Assembly (NCBI RefSeq): GCF_027922325.1
Contig: NZ_BSFL01000001.1
Span: 925,610 to 989,609, forward strand
DNA: 64,000 bases
Reading direction: 5' to 3'
From: Methylopila turkensis
GTDB lineage: Bacteria > Pseudomonadota > Alphaproteobacteria > Rhizobiales > Methylopilaceae
Part shown: piece after piece, positions 1 through 9,020 of the stretch
How the letters are laid out: each line of letters starts with the position of its first letter
How positions within the stretch are numbered: the first letter of the stretch is position 1
Notes under the pieces: generated by a model
Told to the model about the DNA's origin: nothing
What the model saw: the letters and a program-made list of their open reading frames with translations, nothing else
Databases searched by the model: none
Program-made: the position numbers and the translations under genes

Positions 1-433
1 CCGCCAGTTCGCGCCGCCGCAGCGCATCCCGCTCGATCGCGCTCATGACCGCGTCCAGCATGTCCTGGTCTCTGAACGGCTTCGCCAGGAAGTCGACGGC
101 GCCCGCCTTCATGGCGCGCACGGACATGGGGATGTCGCCATGCCCGGTCATGAAGATCACTGGCAGATGCACGCCGGCGGCCGCGAGCTGTTGTTGGAAG
201 TCGAGCCCGCTGATCCCCGGAAGCCGGACGTCGAGGACGATGCAGCTCGGGACGTCCGGCGCGGGTCGCGCCAGCAGGTCCGCCGGCGAGCCGAACAGTT
301 CGACGTGAAGGTCCACGGACCGGAACAGGCTGCCGAGGGACGCGCGGATTCCTGCGTCGTCGTCCACCACCACGACGACGCGCTTGTCCGCAGGCTCGTC
401 GCCGCCCGAAACTTTGCCGCCCTGCCGGATCAT
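1..433 (-). CDS. FixJ-family response regulator, 3' part outside window
   Basis: This is the N-terminal receiver domain of a two-component response regulator, read leftward from an ATG at 433 and cut by the window edge. The translation shows the acidic pocket VVDDDAG, the phosphoacceptor Asp in CIVLDVRLPG, the conserved Thr in FMTGHGD and the Lys in LAKPF. This pattern is typical of the FixJ/NodW/DctR-like class, which usually carries a LuxR-type DNA-binding domain in the missing C-terminal part. The start overlaps the stop of the upstream kinase gene in an ATGA arrangement, so the two are almost certainly translationally coupled. The kinase should be its phosphodonor. The output domain and targets cannot be seen here. 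Confidence 0.93.
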   Translation of the reverse strand, partial: MIRQGGKVSGGDEPADKRVVVVVDDDAGIRASLGSLFRSVDLHVELFGSPADLLARPAPDVPSCIVLDVRLPGISGLDFQQQLAAAGVHLPVIFMTGHGDIPMSVRAMKAGAVDFLAKPFRDQDMLDAVMSAIERDALRRRELA

Positions 434-2343
434 TCTGGGCCCTGTGCGGCGACGGGGATCGTGAAGATGAAGCGCGCGCCTTCGCCCGCCGGGCTCTCGA
501 CCGAGAGCCGGCCGCCGTGAGCTTCGATGGTGGAGCGGCAGATCGCAAGGCCCATCCCCATTCCGTCCTCCTTGGTCGTGAAGAACGGATCGAACAGTTT
601 GCCGAGGTTCGCCTCGGGGATCCCGGGCCCGCTGTCGGCGACCGTCACGGCGACATGACCGGCGCCGTCGGTCGCGGCTCCGACCCACAGCCGGCCATCC
701 GGCGCGCCGGCCATGGCGTGGGTCGCATTCACCGCGAGGTTGACCAGCACCTGCTGCAACTGCACCCGATCGCCCAAGACCCTCGGCAGCTTCGGGTCGA
801 GCCGCAGATGGACGGTCGCTCCGGATCTCGTCAGCTCCCGCTCGACCAGCAGGATCGCGTCCTGCACGAGCTCCACCACATCGAGGACGTCGCGCCTGAT
901 CGGCCCCTTCGTCAGGAAGGCCCGGATCCGGCGGACGACGGCGCTCGCTCGCTTACCCTCCTCGATCGCCCGGACGAGCGCGGTCGAGACCTCCTCGAGA
1001 TCCGGCTCCGCCCGGCGCAGCCAGCGGAGCGCGGCCTCGCCATTGGTGACGATCGCGGCGAGCGGCTGGTTGACCTCGTGGGTGATCGAGGCCGTCAGCT
1101 CGCCCAGGGTCGCGACGCGCGCGGCATGGGCGAGCTCCGCCTGAGCCGCCAGAAGCGCGTTCTGGGCTTCGTTGCGCTCGGTAGCGTCGACGACGAAGGC
1201 CAGCACCTCGCCGTCGTTGCCCTCCTCGACGGCCGGGAAGGTCAGTCCGAAGATCACGGGCACGCGCCGTCCGTTGGAGGCCCGTATCTCCGTTTCGCCC
1301 TCGAAGAACCTGTCGCCCCGGCAAAACGCCGCAAGCGAGCCCACGAAGGTCTGGTCGGCCTCTCCGAGGATGCCGTCGAGCGATCCGGGCAAGCTCACCG
1401 CGCTGTCGGCTCCGGTGATCTCGAGGAAGGCGGCGTTGACGTCGGTGATCCGGACAAGCGCCTTCGCCCGCTCCACGAAGTCGGGGTTCGCGTCAATGTA
1501 GCGGAGAAGATCGGCCTCCCCCGTTGAGGTCAGCCGCCGCAGCTCCGTCCGGAGCGCGGACCAGTCCTCCTGGAGCAGGCCCACGCGGTTCGCGTCGAAC
1601 ATGCGCCGGTAGCGGCGTTCGCTCTGGGCGAGAGCCCTGTGCGACGCCTCGCGCTCGGTGACGTCCCGGTGCGTCTCCAGGACCCTGAACGGCTGGCCTG
1701 GACCGCCGCGCTGCAGCGCCCAGCGGCTTTCGACGACGATGGTCGCGCCCGCGTTCGTGCGCTGGCGCAGCACGCCTTCCCAGCGCGATGTCCGGAGCAG
1801 CTGCCGCTCAATGTCGGCCCGCTTGGTCGGGTACTCCGTCGCGAGCAGTTCGTCCGCGACCTTGCCGATCGCCGCTTCGGCCGGCCACCCGTACCGATTT
1901 TCGGCTCCGCGGTTCCAGAAACGGATAATGCCGGCCGCGTCGCGGACGAAGATCATGTCGTGCGAGAGGTCGAGCAGTCGGGCCTGCTCGCGGAGCCTGT
2001 TGGTGGCTCTCAGGTTCTGCAGCGAGAGCACCGTGCCGATGCCGATCGCAGAGAAGCTCACGGCCAGACGTATGGTCGACGATCCGAATTGATCGACGCC
2101 GTGCATGTAGACGTAGGCCAGCGCCGCCAACGCCACGCTCGCCGCTGAAGCGACGAGCAGATCGGTCTCGGACACTTTGGCGGCGATCAGGATGACGAGG
2201 ACGTAGAGCACCGCCACCGCGCTCTGAAGCGGCGTGAACGCGTCGATGAAGAAGACTCCGAGCGCGAGAGCCCCCGCCAGCGCGCGCAGGACTATGCTAC
2301 GGGGCCAGACCGGGGTCGCCGGCTCGGTCGCTGCTATCGTCAA
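430..2343 (-). CDS. membrane-anchored PAS-domain sensor histidine kinase
   Basis: The protein has 637 residues. Roughly four hydrophobic segments lie in residues 17-108. They are followed by a PAS domain (about 120-235), a second PAS-like region (about 240-395), a dimerisation/phosphoacceptor helix with His422 in [11 protein letters not shown], and an HATPase domain with [18 protein letters not shown] and [10 protein letters not shown]. The H-box is of the FixL/DctB type, which usually pairs with FixJ-like regulators, as found directly downstream. The start appears to be TTG, preceded by AGGGGA at good spacing; no better ATG lies upstream. The signal sensed is unknown. The N-terminal membrane region has no large periplasmic loop, so sensing within the membrane or through the cytoplasmic PAS domains is more likely than a periplasmic ligand. 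It overlaps the regulator gene by 4 bp. Confidence 0.93.
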   Translation of the reverse strand: MTIAATEPATPVWPRSIVLRALAGALALGVFFIDAFTPLQSAVAVLYVLVILIAAKVSETDLLVASAASVALAALAYVYMHGVDQFGSSTIRLAVSFSAIGIGTVLSLQNLRATNRLREQARLLDLSHDMIFVRDAAGIIRFWNRGAENRYGWPAEAAIGKVADELLATEYPTKRADIERQLLRTSRWEGVLRQRTNAGATIVVESRWALQRGGPGQPFRVLETHRDVTEREASHRALAQSERRYRRMFDANRVGLLQEDWSALRTELRRLTSTGEADLLRYIDANPDFVERAKALVRITDVNAAFLEITGADSAVSLPGSLDGILGEADQTFVGSLAAFCRGDRFFEGETEIRASNGRRVPVIFGLTFPAVEEGNDGEVLAFVVDATERNEAQNALLAAQAELAHAARVATLGELTASITHEVNQPLAAIVTNGEAALRWLRRAEPDLEEVSTALVRAIEEGKRASAVVRRIRAFLTKGPIRRDVLDVVELVQDAILLVERELTRSGATVHLRLDPKLPRVLGDRVQLQQVLVNLAVNATHAMAGAPDGRLWVGAATDGAGHVAVTVADSGPGIPEANLGKLFDPFFTTKEDGMGMGLAICRSTIEAHGGRLSVESPAGEGARFIFTIPVAAQGPE

Positions 2344-2708
2344 CGTCTTCCCCTACAGACGCCCCCCTTGCCGCGGGGCAGCCTCGCATCGGCTCTGCGG
2401 CCCGCAGCGCCCGCGCGAGCCCTTTCCAGAGGTAGCACGCCCCGCGGGGCGTGAGACGCGTTCCTCAGCTCGAGCCTTAGGCTCCCGCCTCGGCCTTTGA
2501 TCAAGAGATCAGTGACACGACGCGGAAGCGCGCAAAATCATACGGGGATTTGGAGGCCGCCATACGCACGTATAGGCGCCGGACCTGATGATCTGATCGA
2601 TCCCCGCTCCGTTCCACGGCACTTCCGAAGGGCTGGGTCTTCCGACGCAGCTTCGCCGCGGCCTCCGTCGGGCGAACGCCAAGGATGTCATGAAAGGAGC
2701 CGGTCGTG
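2344..2708. promoter_or_regulatory. divergent intergenic region with a small ATACG-CA-CGTAT palindrome
   Basis: These 365 bases separate the leftward kinase from the rightward hydrolase and hold no convincing gene. A 5-2-5 inverted repeat, ATACG-CA-CGTAT, lies at 2562-2573, and a related CATACG occurs at 2539-2544. Such short TACG/CGTA dyads are plausible binding sites for FixJ-type regulators, but this is inference. AAAGGAG at 2693-2699 is a good ribosome binding site for the hydrolase. Confidence 0.35.
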
Positions 2709-3479
2709 ATGGACCGCCGAACGTTCAACACCGTTTTCGCCGCCGCGGTCGCGGCCGCCGCCTCGACCAAGGCAGCCCTCGCGACGCCCGCCGCCGGCCT
2801 GGTCCGGGCGGACAACATCGTGCTCGCCCACGGCCTTTTCGCCGACGGATCGTGCTGGACCGAGGTCATCGCGCGGCTTCAGGCAGCGGGATTGAACGCC
2901 ACGGCGGTGCAGAACCCCCTGACCACACTGCCCGAGGCCGCCGCGGCGGTCGAGCGCGTGCTGGACCGCCAGGACGGCCCGACCGTGCTGGTCGGGCATT
3001 CCTTCTCGGGCGTGCTGGTCACCGAGAACGGCGTCCATCCGAAGGTCTCGTCTCTCGTCTATGTGGCCGCTCGCGCCCCCGACGCCGGAGAAGACTACAC
3101 GGCGCTCGCCAAGACCTATCCGACGCCGCCCGCAAGCGCCGGCATCGTCTTCGACGGCGAAGAGGGCCGGCTGACGCGCGAGGCGTTCCTCCGGGACTTC
3201 GCGGGCGACCTGCCGCGGGAGAAGGCGCTCGTCCTTCACGCCGTGCAGCAGCCGTTCCAGAAAGCGCTGCTTGCGGGCAGGACCAGCAACGCGGCCTGGA
3301 GGTCCAAGCCGAGCTTCTACGCCGTCTCCGCCGACGACCGCACGATCAATCCGGATCTCCAGCGGTTCATGGCGAAGCGCATGGGCGCCACGACGATCGA
3401 GGTCAAGGCGAGCCACCTGTCGCTCATCTCCCAGCCCGACGCGATCGCTGCGCTCATCCTGAAGGCCGCGGGGCGCTGA
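2709..3479 (+). CDS. exported alpha/beta hydrolase
   Basis: A 256-residue serine alpha/beta hydrolase. The N-terminus MDRRTFNTVF followed by an alanine-rich stretch ending about residue 30 looks like a Tat-type export signal. The catalytic Ser lies in the elbow GHSFSG, the oxyanion region is HGLFADGS, the acid is probably in the SADDRTI segment, and the His is in SHLSLISQP. This is the esterase-like group often annotated as alpha/beta hydrolase with salicylate-esterase-like or EstC-like domains. It is a clear paralogue of the hydrolase at 36093-36854, sharing LDxQDGPxVLVGHS and the C-terminal SH..xxSQP pattern. A GTG codon directly before the ATG is an alternative start. AAAGGAG upstream supports this position. 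The substrate is unknown. Confidence 0.85.
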   Translation: MDRRTFNTVFAAAVAAAASTKAALATPAAGLVRADNIVLAHGLFADGSCWTEVIARLQAAGLNATAVQNPLTTLPEAAAAVERVLDRQDGPTVLVGHSFSGVLVTENGVHPKVSSLVYVAARAPDAGEDYTALAKTYPTPPASAGIVFDGEEGRLTREAFLRDFAGDLPREKALVLHAVQQPFQKALLAGRTSNAAWRSKPSFYAVSADDRTINPDLQRFMAKRMGATTIEVKASHLSLISQPDAIAALILKAAGR

Positions 3480-3761
3480 GCGTCCCCGCCACAAGCCGAC
3501 GCGAACTTGACGCACGTCCGGACCAGCGCGCCATGATGGGCAGGCGATGGACATGAAGGGTCACCGGACGCGGCTTACGGCGGGGCGTGAGATCGACGCT
3601 TCGAGGCTTTCGGCGGCCTCAACGTCGGAGAGGAAAGCCGGTCGCGCAGCTTGCGAAGCCGCGCGACCGGCCAATCGTGCTTCAACCGAGCTCGACCAGG
3701 GGCGACCGGCGTGTCGGCGCTGCAGGCGTAGGCGGCGACGGTCGTGATCACGTCGAGGCGT

Positions 3762-4598
3762 CTAGTTCAGCGCGTCGAAGTCGGTCGCGATGGACTTGTC
3801 GCGCCAAGCGGCGATGTCGGCTCGGAAGGCCTCCAGCTTTCGCTCCGCCGTCGCGTGAGCGCGCGGTCCAATCGGCAGGTGCAGCGGCGGATTCGTGGCG
3901 TCGACGGCCTCCAGAATGACGGCGACGGCTTTGGCCGGGTCGCCGGCCTGCCGGCCGTCGTTGGTCTCACGATAGCGTCGCCTCGCCTGCACGGTCTCGG
4001 CGTAGGCGTCGATCTCACGCGCGGCGGCCGCCATCGAGCGACCCAAAAACTCGGTGCGGAAGGGGCCAGGTTCGAGGACGATCACTTTCAGGCCGAGAGG
4101 ACCAAGCTCCTGTGCGAGCGCTTCAGACAGGCCCTCCACGGCGAATTTGGTGGCGTTGTAGAAGCCGAAGCCTGCGGAGCCGGCGATCCCGGCCCCGGAA
4201 GAGAGATTGACGATGCGGGCGCCCGGGCGTTTGCGCAGCGCCGGCAGGGCGGCTCGGATCGTCTCGATCAGGCCGAAGACGTTCACCTCGAACATCGGCC
4301 GGTATTCGCTCGGCTCTCCCTCCTCGATCGCGCCGATGAAACCAAAGCCGGCGTTGTTGACGAGGACGTCCATGCCGCCGAACGCGTGCTCGGCCAGAGC
4401 CACCGCCTTCGAGGCGTCTCCGGCGCGGGTCACGTCGAGCGAAATGCTGCGCACCGTCTCAGGATAGCGCTCGCACAAAGGCAGCAAGCTGTCGGTGGAG
4501 CGAGCGGTGGCGACGAGTTGGTCGCCGCGCGCAGCCACCGCTTCAGCAAGCTGCCGGCCCAAGCCGGACGAGCATCCTGTGATCAGCCAAGTCTTCAT
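3762..4598 (-). CDS. SDR-family NAD(P)-dependent oxidoreductase
   Basis: A 278-residue classical short-chain dehydrogenase/reductase. The cofactor motif is GCSSGLG at the N-terminus, followed by NNAGFG, the catalytic Ser in NLSSGAG and the YxxxK pair in YNATK. The family interconverts alcohols and carbonyls; the substrate cannot be assigned. AAGGAGAACAGG immediately upstream of the ATG is a strong ribosome binding site. It is transcribed divergently from the LysR gene starting near 4759, with about 160 bp between them, so that LysR protein is its likely regulator. The preceding 280-bp stretch on its 3' side (3480-3761) holds nothing recognisable. Confidence 0.92.
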   Translation of the reverse strand: MKTWLITGCSSGLGRQLAEAVAARGDQLVATARSTDSLLPLCERYPETVRSISLDVTRAGDASKAVALAEHAFGGMDVLVNNAGFGFIGAIEEGEPSEYRPMFEVNVFGLIETIRAALPALRKRPGARIVNLSSGAGIAGSAGFGFYNATKFAVEGLSEALAQELGPLGLKVIVLEPGPFRTEFLGRSMAAAAREIDAYAETVQARRRYRETNDGRQAGDPAKAVAVILEAVDATNPPLHLPIGPRAHATAERKLEAFRADIAAWRDKSIATDFDALN

Positions 4599-4758
4599 CC
4601 TGTTCTCCTTCGGTATTCAGGCCCGGCCCCGAGCGAACTGACGCGACGGTTTGACCCAAGCGATCAGCGCAGGGGGATGAGGAGACCAATTAAGCTTTCG
4701 GTCTTGTTCGATAAGTGACAGTATTGCACGCAATCCGTTCATTCTTGTGGGTGCGCCG

Positions 4759-5625
4759 ATGGAGTGGAGCGACGTCAGGATTTTTCTGGCCATAGCCCGC
4801 AACGGCACGCTGGGCGCGGCCGCGCGCGCGCTTCATCTGAGCCACCCCACGGTGGGACGCCGCCTTCGGGCGCTCGAAGAAGCCACCGGACAGACGCTGT
4901 TCCAGAGGACGGCGGACGGATTCGTTCCCACGGAAGAAGGAAACGCCGTCATCGCCCTGGCCGAGCAGATGGAGGAAGGCGCTCTGGCCATCGAACGCCG
5001 GCTCAGCGGGCAAGAGCAAGAGCTTCTAGGCACCTTGCGCATATCGTCGGCCGACTGGTTCGGAGCCTACGTCCTGCCGCCCATCATCGACGATTATGCG
5101 AGAGTTTATCCGCACGTCGATCTGGAAATTCTCACAGGCACCCGCCTGTTCAGCCTCGCGCACCGGGAGGCCGACATCGCTTTTCGGATCGTCCCGTTCG
5201 ACAACCCCGATGTCGTGCAGCGACGACTGGTCCGTCTGCCCTATGGCGTCTACGTCGCGGCGTTTTCGCCTGAGCCGACGTACGGAGATGGAACCGGCTT
5301 CCGGCTCATCACCCACGACACGTCGACCGGCCAATTTCCGGATATCGCCTGGCTCATCGAGAGCTTTCCGAACGCGAAGCCGGTCCTTCGGTCGAACAAC
5401 CGGAACGTGCAAGGGCGGATGAGCCGTCAGGGCATCGGCATCGCCGTCTTGCCGCAAGTGGTCGGAAGTCAGATCGTTGGTCTTCGCAAGCTCGACCTGC
5501 CGGTTGAGCCGCCTTCACGAGACATCTGGATGGGCTATCACCGGGACATCCGGCGCCTTCAGCGGCTGCGGGCGTTCATTGAGACGGTGACCGATCATAT
5601 CGCGAAGACTTCGGTGCAAACGTGA
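4759..5625 (+). CDS. LysR-family transcriptional regulator
   Basis: A 288-residue LysR-type regulator. The N-terminal winged helix is MEWSDVRIFLAIARNGTLGAA with HLSHPTVGRRLRALEEATG as the recognition part, followed by a periplasmic-binding-like effector domain of usual length. An in-frame GTG at 4747 could add four residues; the ATG is preferred because most relatives start two or three residues before the first helix. It lies back to back with the SDR gene ending at 4598, the usual geometry for a LysR protein controlling its divergent neighbour and itself. The co-inducer is unknown. Confidence 0.93.
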   Translation: MEWSDVRIFLAIARNGTLGAAARALHLSHPTVGRRLRALEEATGQTLFQRTADGFVPTEEGNAVIALAEQMEEGALAIERRLSGQEQELLGTLRISSADWFGAYVLPPIIDDYARVYPHVDLEILTGTRLFSLAHREADIAFRIVPFDNPDVVQRRLVRLPYGVYVAAFSPEPTYGDGTGFRLITHDTSTGQFPDIAWLIESFPNAKPVLRSNNRNVQGRMSRQGIGIAVLPQVVGSQIVGLRKLDLPVEPPSRDIWMGYHRDIRRLQRLRAFIETVTDHIAKTSVQT

Positions 5626-5785
5626 GCGCCGCAGCCGGCGACTTAAGCTTAGAGGGGCGGCGCCGCCAGCATCTTCGCCGGGTCCATCGGTACAGATGCA
5701 TCGGTAGCTCGACCCACATTGCTGAACGAGGCATGCTCAATTTTGTAAGTTGAGGATCACTGCCGATAGGTCCAAACGCTCGTTC

Positions 5786-6085
5786 ATGGCGAACACGACA
5801 CTGATAGTCACCTGCAGCGGCGGCACATATTTCGACCGCGACTACTATGTCGACGTTCACCTGCCACTGGCGCTTGCCTGCTGGCGGCGGCATGGACTGG
5901 AAAGCGCCGCCGCCTTCTTTCCGCGCGACGCCGACGCGGCGGATGTCTCCGTGGGGATCTATCGATTCCGAGATGAGGCCGCGCTGCGCGCGGCGCTCGC
6001 GTCCATCGAGACCGCGACGGTGATGGCGGACGTCCCCTTTTTCACCGACGCCGCCGTGTCTCGCACTATCGGCGTTCCGCTCTGA
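5786..6085 (+). CDS. EthD-domain protein
   Basis: A protein of about 99 residues with the ferredoxin-like alpha+beta fold of the EthD family: FDRDYYVDVHLPLA near the N-terminus, then FRDEAALRAALAS and TATVMADVPFFTD near the end. EthD proteins accompany degradation of ethers and other compounds; their biochemical role is usually undefined. The ATG at 5786 is chosen because the family begins a few residues before the first strand; an upstream in-frame TTG at 5750 is less likely. A second EthD domain with the same YVDVH-like and HVMADV motifs lies nearby, fused to a transporter fragment (7665-8348). Confidence 0.85.
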   Translation: MANTTLIVTCSGGTYFDRDYYVDVHLPLALACWRRHGLESAAAFFPRDADAADVSVGIYRFRDEAALRAALASIETATVMADVPFFTDAAVSRTIGVPL

Positions 6086-6107
6086 TCAGGCCGGTTTAGA
6101 GCGCGGC

Positions 6108-6132
6108 CGCGGCGAAGACCACCCTCGCCGCG
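6108..6132. terminator. hairpin between convergent genes
   Basis: CGCGGCGA and TCGCCGCG form a perfect 8-bp stem with a 9-base loop, between the convergent EthD and VOC genes. No T-run follows on either strand, so it may be a weak bidirectional terminator or merely a stable hairpin. Confidence 0.4.
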
Positions 6133-6165
6133 ACACGCTTGATTGGAGTGCTTCTCGCGCCCGCC

Positions 6166-6696
6166 TCAGTCTTCGTCCTGCCACCTGCGCAGATCCGTCT
6201 GGTCGTGATAGGCCATGCGGTCAGGCGTGGTGATGAACTCCATCGTCGTGCCCCAGGGCATGCGGCCGTAGCAGACCCTGTTTCCAGCCCCTTTTTCGGT
6301 CGCGTAGGGAATGGCGCGCGGCGCGGTGAAGGGCGTGCCTCCCGCCTTCTCGAAGCGCTCGACCGACGCCTCGATGTCGTCGGTGTAGAGCGCGAAGTGC
6401 GTGATGCCGAAGTCGCTCGCCCGGACCGGCTCGGCTTGCTGGGGGCCGTGCATTTCGAAGAGCTCGATGTCGGCTCCGGTTCCGATTTTCACCATCGCCT
6501 GGGCGCGCACGACCGTTCCGGGAAAGGCCCCGACGGCGCGCTCGAACTCAGGTCCCTGCCGCGGCGGATCCTGCGGTCCGAAGGACTGGTAGATCACCTG
6601 GCCGCCGAAAGCTTCCACAAGGAACGCTTTCGCCGCTTCGATGTCAGGGACCGTGATGCCGATGTGATTGACGCCGCGAATGACGGGTGCCGTCAT
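6166..6696 (-). CDS. VOC-family (glyoxalase/extradiol dioxygenase fold) protein
   Basis: A 176-residue vicinal-oxygen-chelate protein with two beta-alpha-beta-beta-beta modules. Candidate metal ligands sit in the expected places: His in GVNHIGITVPD, Glu in DIELFEMHG, His in GITHFALYTDD and Glu in GTTMEFITTPD. The family includes lactoylglutathione lyase-like enzymes, dioxygenases and epimerases. The internal segment LGQ/PQDPPRQGPEFERAVG suggests a specialised subfamily, but I cannot name a substrate. It belongs to a leftward run with an Asp-nucleophile hydrolase and an EthD-type gene, suggesting a shared catabolic module. Confidence 0.85.
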   Translation of the reverse strand: MTAPVIRGVNHIGITVPDIEAAKAFLVEAFGGQVIYQSFGPQDPPRQGPEFERAVGAFPGTVVRAQAMVKIGTGADIELFEMHGPQQAEPVRASDFGITHFALYTDDIEASVERFEKAGGTPFTAPRAIPYATEKGAGNRVCYGRMPWGTTMEFITTPDRMAYHDQTDLRRWQDED

Positions 6697-6802
6697 GACA
6701 TATTCCTTTCTCGGTTAGTCGATCCATTGCGACCCTCTGCGGCGCAGTTTGCCCGCGACGTCGCGATCCCGGCCGGAGCCACCACGGCCCGGGCGCAGAG
6801 CT

Positions 6803-7651
6803 TCAATTGTCTTTGAGAAGATCGATGAGAGCGGCCGCGACCTCGTCCGGCCGCTCGTCCGCGACATAGTGGCTGCACCGTGCGATCGAGCCGCCCGTCA
6901 CATTGGCGGCGAACTCTTTGAGCATCGGCACCATATGCACGCCGAACCGCTGGTCCCCGCCCAGGCCAAGCACTGGCATCTCAAGCGGCTGCTTCTTGTA
7001 CTCGAGCGCGGCCGCATGATCGGCTTTGAGCGTGCGATACCATTCCATCCCGCCGCGGGTGCGGCCCGGAAGAGCCATCGCCTTGGCGTAGATCTCTATG
7101 TTCGCCGGATTGAAGGCGCTGTGATCGTAGAACCGCTCGGCCATGAAGGTCGATACATAGTCATATTCACGACCCTGGATCAGGCGCTCAGGCAGATCCC
7201 GATTCATGTGGAAGCTGAAGTGCCAGAGGCCGGCGGTCGTCGCCTCCCATTTGGACCAGCCGGGGAGCGGGACGTCGAGGACGGCGAGATGCGTGACGGC
7301 TTCCCGATAGAGGGCGGCCTGCGGCAGCGCCACCATGCCGCCGATATCATGTCCGCAGACAGCGTAGCGTTCATGCCCAAGGGCGACCATGACTTCGTGC
7401 GCGTCGCGCGCCATCGTCGCCTTGTCGTAGCCGTCGAGCGGACAGTCTGAGAAACCCGCGCCGCGCAGATCGATGGCCACCACGCTCAAATGCTCAGCGA
7501 GCAGCGGCATCACGTCATGCCATTCCCACCACGTTTCTGGCCAGCCGTGGAGCAGGAGGATCGGCGGGCCGGAGCCTCCCGTGACGGCGTTGATCTTGAC
7601 GCCGTTCGCCGGCGTCAATTGCTGGGTGAACCCCTTCAAAGCTGCGATCAT
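6803..7651 (-). CDS. epoxide hydrolase/haloalkane dehalogenase-type alpha/beta hydrolase
   Basis: A 282-residue alpha/beta hydrolase in which the nucleophile elbow reads GHDIGG, so the nucleophile is Asp rather than Ser. With HGWPETWWEW (HGxP oxyanion motif) and a C-terminal His in CSHYVADERP, this points to the epoxide hydrolase/dehalogenase/fluoroacetate dehalogenase branch. Whether it opens epoxides or removes halide cannot be told from the motifs I can see. It sits 106 bp downstream of, and in the same direction as, the EthD-MFS gene, with the VOC gene next, so the three probably share transcription. Confidence 0.87.
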   Translation of the reverse strand: MIAALKGFTQQLTPANGVKINAVTGGSGPPILLLHGWPETWWEWHDVMPLLAEHLSVVAIDLRGAGFSDCPLDGYDKATMARDAHEVMVALGHERYAVCGHDIGGMVALPQAALYREAVTHLAVLDVPLPGWSKWEATTAGLWHFSFHMNRDLPERLIQGREYDYVSTFMAERFYDHSAFNPANIEIYAKAMALPGRTRGGMEWYRTLKADHAAALEYKKQPLEMPVLGLGGDQRFGVHMVPMLKEFAANVTGGSIARCSHYVADERPDEVAAALIDLLKDN

Positions 7652-7664
7652 GATCGCCTTCCAG

Positions 7665-8348
7665 TCAGATGTTGACGTCGTTCAGGTGAGAACAGCGCGC
7701 GGGGTCGGACGCAGGCCGTCGGGCGATAGTCCGGCCGAGACACGCGCCGATGAGTTGGCTGGCGGCGATGACGAGGAGGGCCACAACGAAGGCGTGAGCG
7801 AACTGGCCGGCGTCGTCGCGGACCCCGCTGAGCGCATAGAAGACGCCGCCGATCACTGCGACGCTGAGCGCCGCGCTTGCCTGAAGGGTGGAGTCGATCA
7901 CTCCTGCAATCATGCCTGAAAAGGCGGGCGAGACGCGGCCGGTGACCATGTGCATCAGGCCGGGCGTCGCAAGCCCATGGCCGAACCCAGTCAGGAAGAG
8001 GAGGACGACGAGCCACAGATGGCCAGGCGGCGCGCCCAGCGTCGTGGCCCCGATCAGCCAGGCGCTGCGTTGCGGTTTGACGGCGGTGACGATGTCGACG
8101 TCGGCCATGACATGGGCGGTCTCCGGCGAATTGAGCGCCGCTTCCATGGCGGCCTCATCGCGGAAGTTTCCGACGCCAACCGCGATCAGCCCGGTGCCAT
8201 CACCTTGCGGAAAGAACCCGCCGACGCTGACCAGCCCATAGGGTCCCCAGCTTTTCTGCACGAGCGGGAAGTGCACGTTGATCCAATGGTCCCGGTCGAA
8301 CGGTGTTTGCTCATCGCCCGCATAGATCACCAGCATCGAGATCATCAT
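7665..8348 (-). CDS. chimeric protein: EthD domain joined to the C-terminal part of an MFS transporter
   Basis: Starting at ATG 8348, preceded by GAGGA at good spacing, the first ~97 residues are an EthD domain (FDRDHWINVHFPLV, FRDEAAMEAALNS, HVMADVDIVTAV). The reading frame then runs without a stop into about 130 residues that are clearly the last membrane helices of a major-facilitator efflux protein: GHLWLVVLLFLTGFGHG, an S-rich GMIAGVIDSTLQ helix, a LSVAVIGGVFYAL helix and a final AHAFVVALLVIAASQLIG helix. Natural EthD proteins end near residue 100 and MFS proteins have 12-14 helices, so this is most simply a deletion that fused an EthD gene to the tail of a transporter gene. The frame is intact, so a membrane-tethered EthD protein could be made. 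A longer upstream start at 8447 is unlikely. Confidence 0.8.
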   Translation of the reverse strand: MMISMLVIYAGDEQTPFDRDHWINVHFPLVQKSWGPYGLVSVGGFFPQGDGTGLIAVGVGNFRDEAAMEAALNSPETAHVMADVDIVTAVKPQRSAWLIGATTLGAPPGHLWLVVLLFLTGFGHGLATPGLMHMVTGRVSPAFSGMIAGVIDSTLQASAALSVAVIGGVFYALSGVRDDAGQFAHAFVVALLVIAASQLIGACLGRTIARRPASDPARCSHLNDVNI

Positions 8349-8696
8349 CGAAGTCCTCGTTTGCGAGCATCGGAGCGGACCGCCGCGTTCCGCGAGCGCC
8401 CAGGAAAATCTCTCTGTTAGTCCGGCCAAGCTTCCGTCGGGTTCCAAAGCCAGGGGGACCTAAGCGGCCGCCCTCATGGGTCTGGAAACTTCGGAAGGAC
8501 CCACGTCAGCCGATGGCGGGAACCTAGGTGCTTTAAATTTGTTCTCTAACTGACATAACTGCACTTTTGGCGTTCAGTTTTGTGTGGGTTTGCTGTCAAT
8601 CGGCGCTGAACTTTGACCCTCTATTGGAGTGGGTCCTTCGGGGTGGACGGATTGAGCTTCTGGACCGTGCGCCAGGCTTTCAGAGGATGAGAGCCC
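8349..8696. other. intergenic stretch with insertion-sequence end
   Basis: There is no gene here. From about 8591 the sequence TGTCAATCGGCGCTGAACTT resembles the outer end and leader of an insertion sequence, and it leads directly into the transposase remnant that follows. The first 200 bases are the upstream region of the EthD-MFS gene. Confidence 0.4.
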
Positions 8697-9020
8697 ATGA
8701 CACGCCATCGATCCCACAGCATCGCGTTCAAGCGCCAGGTCGCGCAGGAGTTCATCTCCGGGGCCACGCTGCACAGGCTTGCGAAGCGGCATGACCTGTC
8801 GCGCAATCTGATCCGCTTGTGCGTGCAGAAGTTCGAGGCCGGCGCTTTCGACGAGGGCGCGAAGGCCGCCAATCGGATGCAGGAGTATGAGGCGCGGATC
8901 GCGCGTTGGGGCGGCTTGTCGGCCGGCGACGTCGGGATCGTGCCGAGGCGCCAAGATCCGCCCGCCTCGATTCATCGAGCCCGTCGCTGTCATGGGCCTT
9001 CGTCAGTCTGGCGCGGGTAA
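8697..9020 (+). pseudogene. transposase OrfA remnant (IS3-like)
   Basis: The first ~67 residues match the helix-turn-helix OrfA of IS3-like elements: MTRHRSHSIAFKRQVAQEF, then GATLHRLAKRHDLSRNLIRL and KAANRMQEYEARIA. The frame is then lost: the leucine-zipper segment expected after EARIA continues in the +1 frame (ALGRLVGR) and the rest is not recognisable. No OrfB follows. The element is therefore dead and incomplete; only its left part remains. Confidence 0.75.

Noticed and set aside
2688..3556. Long open frames on both strands overlapping the alpha/beta hydrolase
   Set aside because: They are Arg/Gly/Pro-rich shadow frames of the hydrolase gene with no family motifs; the hydrolase has catalytic residues and a ribosome binding site.
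8590..9020. Complete insertion sequence at 8.6-9.0 kb
   Set aside because: Only a left-end-like sequence and the first part of OrfA are present; no OrfB and no matching right terminal repeat were found.
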